Assembly: GCA_030407085.1 (NCBI GenBank)
Contig: CM059583.1
Location: forward strand, 21,674,001 to 21,738,000
From: Trichopria drosophilae
Lineage: Eukaryota > Arthropoda > Insecta > Hymenoptera > Diapriidae
Length of the DNA stretch: 64,000 nt
Reading direction: 5' to 3'
Shown here piece after piece: positions 27,501-36,500 of this stretch. The translations under genes were made by a program, and so were the position numbers. The notes beneath the pieces were generated by a model. The model did not search any database. It was not told the DNA's origin and was given only the letters and a program-made list of their open reading frames with translations. Each line of letters starts with the position of its first letter. The stretch's first letter is position 1.

Positions 27501-30500
27501 TTGTTTTTATGGAATTATGTCTTGCATGATGGAATAGAATGTAGACAATCAAATACCCAAACAAATCTTATGATAAGATACGTAAAGATAAATAGGTTGT
27601 AGATGTTTTATTACAGCAATTTTTGCGCAATGTAAATAATTGGCACGAATACGCAGTTAATTTAACAAATAACACAAAAACAAGTAATGCAACACCACAG
27701 TGGCAATGCGATTTTTATTTTATATTTGGTATTTCAATACACAGTTTATTCAACATGATTATTTTTTACAATACGATATTTTTATTTAATCTTGTTAGGC
27801 GCCTACTTTAATTGCCTCTACTCTATGTACTTAGAAAGTGGGGTTATATGCGATTCTTTAAAACCGTCGAATTTTTGGTTATATAAAAGTCAAATTGTCT
27901 TTCTGTCTAATCTTCTTGCCATTTATGTCTATAGGTTTATAATTACTAGATAAAGCTATGTGATTCATTATTAACCGACTTTAAAAAGGAGGCGGTTCTA
28001 TTTTCGACGTCTTGTATACGTTTAAAAAAAAAAAATTTTTAAATTATGCACAATAACCAACTAACGGATACATTTTTCTATTCAATATCATGTTTAGTTT
28101 TGCCTTCGTATTCGAAATTTAAAATGTCTAACCGAAATATAATTGAAAATTATACTTGCATTAAGTGAAAATATCGTTTTAAAGTTATATAAAAGTTTAG
28201 TAGTTTTTTTTGTTATCCAACGAACACGTATCGTCAATAATTTTCTTGATCAGTAGTCGACCCGTTCAAAAATTTTCGGTATGTTACTTACGAACATGAA
28301 ACTGACATTTTACGAGATTAAGATTTTTTAATAAACACTTATTCCACGACTAATAAAATATCATTATGACTAAATACATTAGAGATACATTACATAATTT
28401 CATTTATTTTTTCTTTTGAAGTTACGAAATTTAGAACATCTGAACCCAATAAATGACGAGGGTAGTATACTTTCTGACATATGTGGAGTATATTCACTTA
28501 CGTTGAGGATAATGAAAGCATAAAAAACTCGAATTTCTGCTAAATATAATTTAACACAAAATTTAAATGCAATAATCGATTTTTGTTTATTTAACCCGTA
28601 CTGATCCACATGGGTCATATTGCCCCGAACAAAAGAAGCACATTGCTTGATTGTTCCGTAAGCACCTATATTGCTAAATAAAAAATTTATAAAAAAATGA
28701 AATTTATGCAGTTTAATACTTTTAAAAATCGTTCGGGTCGAGTAGACGTATATCCGCAATTGGTGTAAACAAAATGTGGATCCGGTAAAGGTTAACCCAT
28801 TAACGTCCAAACGTCCGCACTAATTCAGACGTAAAATTTTGTGATCTTTCAAAATCTCTCATTAGAATTCCATAAAAATAAAAACAAATAAGTTATATTT
28901 GTTTATTTAAAAAAAATAACGATTTTGTTGAAAGAAAATGTTCCTCAATTGATTATTTCGCGCAGAAATCGGATCAGAAATAGTCAGTAAAAATCTTGTG
29001 CCCATGGACCTTGATCTTCAAAATGGGAGGGTGAGCATGTTGAGGTTCAAGATGGCGACGTCCAATATGACAGCTTGAAGGCGAAAAATTTAAGCCGTTC
29101 CAAATTCTAAGTACAATAATATATTTTCATAGCATTTCCCTAAATTTTGGTAAATTGTGGTATTTTTTAACGCTGATTACGAATCAGTTATCAGATTTCT
29201 CAAATTCCCAATGGTGGATTCAATATGGCGGACGAAAATAAACAATATTTGTTGATGTTAGTAAAAATTTGTATATATAGGTTCTTTGGGTCGCGAAACA
29301 CGAATCTCTCGTCAGATTTCCCAAATTCAAAATGGCGGATCCAATATTAGCGGCTCGAATTTTGAAATATGCATGGATTTTTATGAAACTAGGTATCAGA
29401 AGTTTTTGGAAGACCCCAATTTCGATTACGCACTAAAAATTACAACATTCAAAATAGTGGGTCCAAGATGGACAATAGATGTGCAAACAATAATTGAAAT
29501 GAGATGAAACCCGATATGCTGATATTTTTCGGACCCCATGCCATGAACCCTAACTGAAAATCGATTAAATCAAAATGGCGGATTCGTAATAGTAAAGTCA
29601 CGAGAAAAAATTTGGCAATGAAACGAAATACGTCGATTAGCCGTCGATAATTTCTCCCTTGCCTTTATTTTGTATTTTATATAATTTTTAATTGTTTTTC
29701 TTTTTATAAATTTTCTATTTTTTTTTTCATTTTTGTTTATTTAATTTTTCATGATTTCTTCAATATGTATAACCTTGTATAAGTATTATTTTTAATTTGT
29801 GAGTTCTCTATAGAAAAGTGATACATATATTATTGTTAATTAATGCATTGAGTGCATATTCTTTGTGTTTTACAAGAACACCTTTTGAATTTTGTACAAT
29901 TTCTTTCATAGGTTATCGTTTGAACCTTGTTTGTACTACAATTGCACGAAAATCATGGGTATATAACGAATTAAATTCCAATTGAACTATTTTTTGCATT
30001 TCTACCCTCGATTTTGGATCCGCCATTTTGAATTTTTCAATTTTTAGTTCATAATCGAAATCCGGGATTTCCACAACCTTCTGTTATCGAGTTTCGAAAA
30101 AATACCCAGTTTCATGCACTTTTCAGTATTCGAACTGTCATATTGGATCGGACAATTCGAATTTGGTAAATATGAGGACAGATTCGTCTTTAACGACCCA
30201 TAAAACCCGTTTATACAATTTTTTGCAAAAATCGACAAATACTGTTTATTTTCGTTCCCCATATTGGATCCGCCATTTTGAATTTCGGAAATTTGATAAC
30301 AGATTCGTAATCAGCGACCAAAAATACCATAATATACCAAAATTTGTTGTACTTTGAAATAGTCTAAATTTGTCGGCTTCGAGCCGTCATATTGAATTTC
30401 ACCATCTTGAATTTAAAAATGGTCAACCTCCCATTTTGAAGATCAGTGCTCATGGAAGCAAAATTGTTAGTATCTTCACCATTTTTTATCTGATTTTGGT

Positions 30501-33500
30501 GCGTAATTATCAATTGAAGTTCACATTTTAGTGAAAAAATCGTAATTTATGTTAAATAAACAAATATAATTTCTTTTGTTTTTATTTTTTAAGAAGTCTG
30601 ATGACAGATTTTGAAAGATCACAAGATTTCACGTCAGAAACGATTATTCCGACATTTTTTTAGGACAGATTTGATACAAATAAGAGCCATTGAAAATCAT
30701 TTAGGAAATGCGGAATTTTGTACGTTAAGGGATTAAAATGTGTCGTTCATTATTGCCTCTTTAGATCCTGTTGGAAGATCAAAGAAATTTTTGTATCTGT
30801 CCAGATTCGTACAAAATGCTGTCAAAAAGTTTCAGCAATGTCTGAACCACTATAAAAAGGAAATGCAACAGAAATGAGAAATTTGTAGCTCAGTATATAA
30901 CTAGTGATTAGCCAGCTACAAAATACTCTTTGATTGTTCATTGTTCATAAATCTAATGATTTAATAGCCAGAAGAATTTCGAAAGTTACACAAAATTAAC
31001 TTGGTTCCCAGTTTTATTGTAGACTCTGTAGTTTACTGAACAATAATGAAAAATGTTTGGAATCGTATAATTAATATTTGCGACTTCCAAATATATTCTT
31101 CTTATGAGAGAATATAAACTTGGATGATATTAATAAACTTGTTATACAATACTAGATGGTAATGAAATAATGTTCGTGGAAAACGGATTTACTTTATCGA
31201 AGGAAACTGCATATCAGCCGTGATTGCACGGAAACCGCCCGTTAATTTGATATCTCAACAATGGAGCATTTGCAATTTTCAGTGTACGCATGGCAACGGC
31301 TGTGTTGTTTTCAGCTGCTGGATTTTTGCTGGTGGCGCTGGGTGAAGAAAAATGGGTCGTGGTAATGGGTGTCGTCCTAACCTCAATTGCTGCCGGTATA
31401 GGAGAGGTCACGTTACTGGGTTACAGCCGCAGATTTAGCAAGTGAGTTCGCACCGAAAATAGTTTCAATTGTCTGAATTGATAATTGGATATTAGTGTTA
31501 TCGGTCGTGACCTTTAGGTGGACTAAAAGTAGCTTGTTGTTCCCATTGTCTGATTTGTCTCATCTGCATGATCTATATTGCGTTGATTCCCCTTGGAGAA
31601 ACGGTAACGTACGCTCCGTGTGGTCAAAAAAAAATTAAATAATATACATTCATCTACATTTTACGTAAGCGTATTTCCTGACGTAAGGCGTGATAACAAT
31701 TCTGACGTAAATAGACGACGTAGTGTTTCTTTGTAATATATAGGCATTGACGAACTATTTTATATAATGTCTTAGTTTAATTAGCTGTAGAGGATGTTTA
31801 CTTTCAATTTAATCAAGGTTCTTCTGGTTTAATTTAATCAGCATTTCGTGTCACTCAATTCCATCAAACTATCTTTTTTTTAAAAGTAATTTAAATTTCA
31901 GTGTTTTTGATCTTTTCGTCATGGGAGTTCATGGTTAAAATAATTTAATTTTAAAACAAAAAAAATGTTCTTCCTGCTCAGAACTAAATTATGTATAGAA
32001 ACAATTTTTCTTCAATTTTTAATTAAATTAAACCTTAGAGTAGTTTTTTAACCCATTAACGCCCAAGAGGACACCAATTTCATCAAGATTTTCGGAATAT
32101 TTCTTGACATTAAAATTCAATTAAAAAAATTTTAGACAATTCGTTTTTGACGTAAAATTGATCGATCTTTCCGAATCTACGGTTAAAAAATCAATCGAGT
32201 CCATTCCGAAAAAGTTATGCTTGGTTTTTCACAAAAAAATCAGATTTTTCATTGACAAATATTTTTTAATCGGCATTTTTACATTGGAAACGGTTAGGGA
32301 GATTACTGATCGGTGAAAATATCGTGTCCTCCAACCTTTAACTTTAAAATGTACATGATATCATTTTGAAAATGAAGTTGGAAACTGTCAATATAGCGGC
32401 TCAAACACGAAAAGAATTACGAAAAGCTTCTGAATTTTTTATACGAAAATGACAGGCTTTTGGAAAAAATGTCGCTGAACAAAAAGTTCTTAGAATTGGT
32501 CTAAGAATACGCTCAAATTTTTTCAGAATTTTTAAAAAACTTTTCTTCATTTTCAAAATCGCAAAATTTTCGTATTTAAGTGGTAGAAAAATTGTGAAAA
32601 AATTTCGAGGTTTTTTTTTATCAATTCTAAGAACTTTTTGTTCCGTCACATTTTTTTGCGAAAGTCCATCGTTTCCAAATAAAAAATTTCTGAACTTTTC
32701 AAAAAATAGGGAAACAGGAATTTTGTTATTTGAATTTCGCAAGAAATGTCGCTGAACTAAAAGTTCTTAGAATTGATAAAAAAAAAACCTCGAAATTTTT
32801 TCACAATTTTTCTACGATTTTTCATATTTTTTCAAAATTTTGCGATTTTGAAAATGAAGAAAAGCGTTTTAAAAATTCTGAAAAAATTTAAGCGTATTCT
32901 TTGATCAATTCCAAGAACTTTTTGTTCAGCGACATTTTTTTCGAAAACCTATCATTTTCGAATAAAAAATGTAGGAGCTTTTCGTAATTCTTTTCGTGTT
33001 TGAGCCGCCATTTTGACAGTTTCCAATTTCATTTTCAAAATGATATCATGTACATTTTAAAGTTAAAGGATCGAGGACACATTTCAGCGATCAGTGATCT
33101 CCTTAACCGTTTCCAATGTGAAAATGCCGATTAAAAAATATTTATGAGTGAAAAAATCTGATTTTTTTGTGAAAAACCAAGCATAACTTTTTCGGAATGG
33201 ACTCGATTGATTTTTTAACGGCAGATTCGGAAAGATCGATCAATTTTACGTCAAGAAATATTCCGAAAATCTTGATGAAATTTGTTTTAAATTTTCGATC
33301 TGTCCATTTTTGAAATTGTATTTCCCTCATATCAAATATGCAACTAACCTCATAAAAATCGACAATAATTTGTAGTGTCTACGTTTAGAATAAATGATTG
33401 TAATCGTTACAAGTAAGAATACTATTAATTTTATCAGCATTGCAAAACTGAAGTTATGTAATAATAACAGTATGAGAAAAAACATGATATTACTTCCAAG

Positions 33501-36500
33501 CGATATAATCTTTTTCATAAATATTTATAAAATTTCTGAAATCATGATCTGTTTGTAATTGGAAACGTGTTTTTGAAATAAGCACACATTTCGTAATGGA
33601 GCTTTATTATTACGCTTACATAACTGTTTTAAATTTTGAGATAGTAGATTTTGGTATTCATTAAGCTGTAATGACAAAGAATTGCAATTTGTTGATTCAA
33701 TTTCAAGTCACATTGCGAAAGGATTAGAAATTAGAAAATTAAGTCTTGAGAATTTTTAAAAAACAGATCGTGTATTTTAGCAAAATACTTTTTGTCTGTA
33801 TCATAAAAGTTAAATAAAAAAATGAGCAGAGATTGGTCATTTATGATTAAATCACTGACAGATAGATGTCAAAATTGAATTCTAATAATTTGTATTGAAT
33901 TTATTTGCATTGACTATCAAATTTTTTTATATGAATCGTACACGACCTTAATAAATCGAATCATAATAATATCGTTAAGTAAAATTAAGATAATGTTAGT
34001 AACCTTCTTAAGACCTTATTATCTTAAGGTTAGGGAATTTATTTTCAATGGAATATCGTTTCGATACTAGGAACTGTTCGTAAACTTATTCCGAACAATG
34101 AGGTATGAATTTGAAATATCTTTCAGATTAGTAATTTCAACATGGTCTTCCGGAACCGGAGGTGCTGGACTCATCGGTGCTTTATCCTACCTCGGACTCA
34201 AAAAGGTCCTCAGTACTAAACATACAATGCTAGTCATGTTAGTAGTGCCGCTAGTCGAGGCTATCATATTTTGGTTAGTTTTGGTACACTCTTCTTCATC
34301 ATCGGAGAGTAATAAAGATGGCGCTGGCAGCCAAGAGCAGATTATCAATACACCGAAATTAACGACGCGGCATAAGTTGCAGCTAGTTCCGAAACTGCTA
34401 AAATACATGTTGCCATTAGGACTCGTGTACTTCTTCGAGTATTTCATCAATCATGCTTTGGTTGGTATATTTTAACTATGGGACATAATTAAGAAATGTT
34501 ACTTAACATAAACTCGCAAAACAATTCATTTAAAAATGATTTGTTAACGGATGATTTTATGAAACGTGTACAATTAAATAAACAATGTTTTCCATAGTTC
34601 GAACTCATCGAATTTCGAGGAATTTTTCTGGATCACAACGAACAATATCGTTGGTATCAAAGCTGCTATCAGATCGGAGTCTTCATATCTAGGTCTTCGG
34701 TGAATCTCATACACCTCAATAAAATCTGGATTATGTCAGTATTACAGGTTAGTAAAGTAGCAATAAATATTATTAATATTATGCGTATCTGAATAGTTTG
34801 ATTTTGATTTTGATATTGTTAGAGGAAGGAGAGGTATATACGACCTGCTATAACAAAATGTTACTAAATTCATACTTATGAATATTCACATTTTGCCGCT
34901 AGTGGCAATGTTTTTATTTTAAAAATTTATAATAGATGATGCCGCATCAGTAAATCTGTAAATTTGGTAGGAGATTAAATTGCAAACCAAAAAAATGTCA
35001 GTACTTTAGAAAGTTACAAGTTACCCATTAAGAAAATTGAGTATGCTATTTGATCAATAAGTAAAGTTTTAAATAAATCTCTCCAAATTTACTGATTACA
35101 TGTTTACTCATTTAAAACTGTTTAATACTTTCAACGATTCTTAGAAATTTTACCATTCCAGATGGTAATTTTGGGGCGGACTTGTAGAAAGGAGAAAATT
35201 TCCATTATTTCTGGTAGAATTTACAAGATTTTTGTTTTATTTTTTCTGTCTGAGTGACAAAAATTCAAAAAACTTATAGTCATTTTTATGAAAAAAAAGG
35301 GCAACTTTTCTCATTCTGCAATTTCTAATATAATTTTTATCTCTGTAAGAAACTTTGTTCTGAGTACTTCTTGCAGTGGCTATTAGTCTATATTCGTATT
35401 CTTATCGTAATTCAAAATGACAAATTCTTTATGGCTAACAACAATTTTGAAAAATCAGAATTTTTTCTTATATTCGGAGTGTAAAAGTTTCTCGGATTAC
35501 TTATCATGAATCCGGTAATCTGATTTTCAGAATTAAAAAATGCCGGATTCAATATAGCGTACCAACATGTTGAAAAATTGTCATTTTTTCTAAATTTTTT
35601 ACAAATAGTTTTTAAGACCGCAGAGTACAAATTAAATTTGTAGTAAACTGCTTACAAAAAAACGGATATTTTTGAAAATATTGTTACAATTCAGCGGATT
35701 TGATAGAAAGTCGTTACTAGAAGAGTTTCGGGTCACAGATTATGAATCTGAAGTCATTATAAAAAACAATTATTAGAATTAAATTAAAGAGGTTTATAAA
35801 TAAATTCTGATTTATATATGTATAAGCTTTAGTTGTATTACAATTTTATATTTCAATATTTAATAACAAAGAAATAGAAACCCCATAATTATTAAGAATT
35901 AGAAAATGTGGATAATTTTATTTTTTATCTCATAAGTTTTTGTTAACTTTCAGTTATTTGTTACATGTTTTTTCGAAGCCAATGTACCATTTTCAATATT
36001 TTTTTTATTTTGTGCAGTATGGTTTCCAGATGCCAAATAAATACTGAGTCATTATACTGTCTTGTAATACTTATAAGATATACATAAGTAAAATTGTCAG
36101 AAATAATGAGTCTTTTTTTAAATTCTGGCTAAAATGTTTATCAAAGAATTTGTAGTTTAACAAATATCTTATATTTATTATTATATGTAATCAAATGGGA
36201 CATAAACAAATAGAACATAACAAACAGTTTTTGTGAAAGTTTTACTCGAAATTAACTATTTTTCCATTACTCTAGCGCACTTTCGGGCCTACTTGGGTAG
36301 AAATAGGCACCAACCAAATATTGGAAATGTTTACTTCTGGGATTCTTAATTTTAAATTTTGAAAAATTGTTACCGGAATTGTAATCAGCTATCAACAAAA
36401 ACTTTCAGAAACCATCATAACTTGTTGAATGTTCCACCGCCATATTAGAATCACAATTTTGAATTTTTGAAAACTCATTTCGGATTTGTGATCAGACTCG

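Larger units (their letters stand above)
24878..31282 (+). other. CLN3 intron 2 (6.4 kb)
   Basis: GTAAGT to TTTTCAG. It contains a diverged ATTCGTAATCAGCGACC-type fragment (about 26,880-27,080), a possible element start at 27,973, and two abutting TTAA elements at 28,595 and 28,796. About 26,100-26,300 is mildly GC-richer without a frame. Confidence 0.85.

Noticed and set aside
28400..28810. 136-codon minus-strand open frame, at first suggestive of a piggyBac transposase end (MTHVDQYGLNK...)
   Set aside because: It runs through the TTAA junction and end motifs of two MITEs; the VDQY resemblance comes from the subterminal ATGGGTCATATTGCCCC sequence. No catalytic Asp context is present.
34187..34450. 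87-codon minus-strand open frame
   Set aside because: Exact antisense shadow of CLN3 exon 4.
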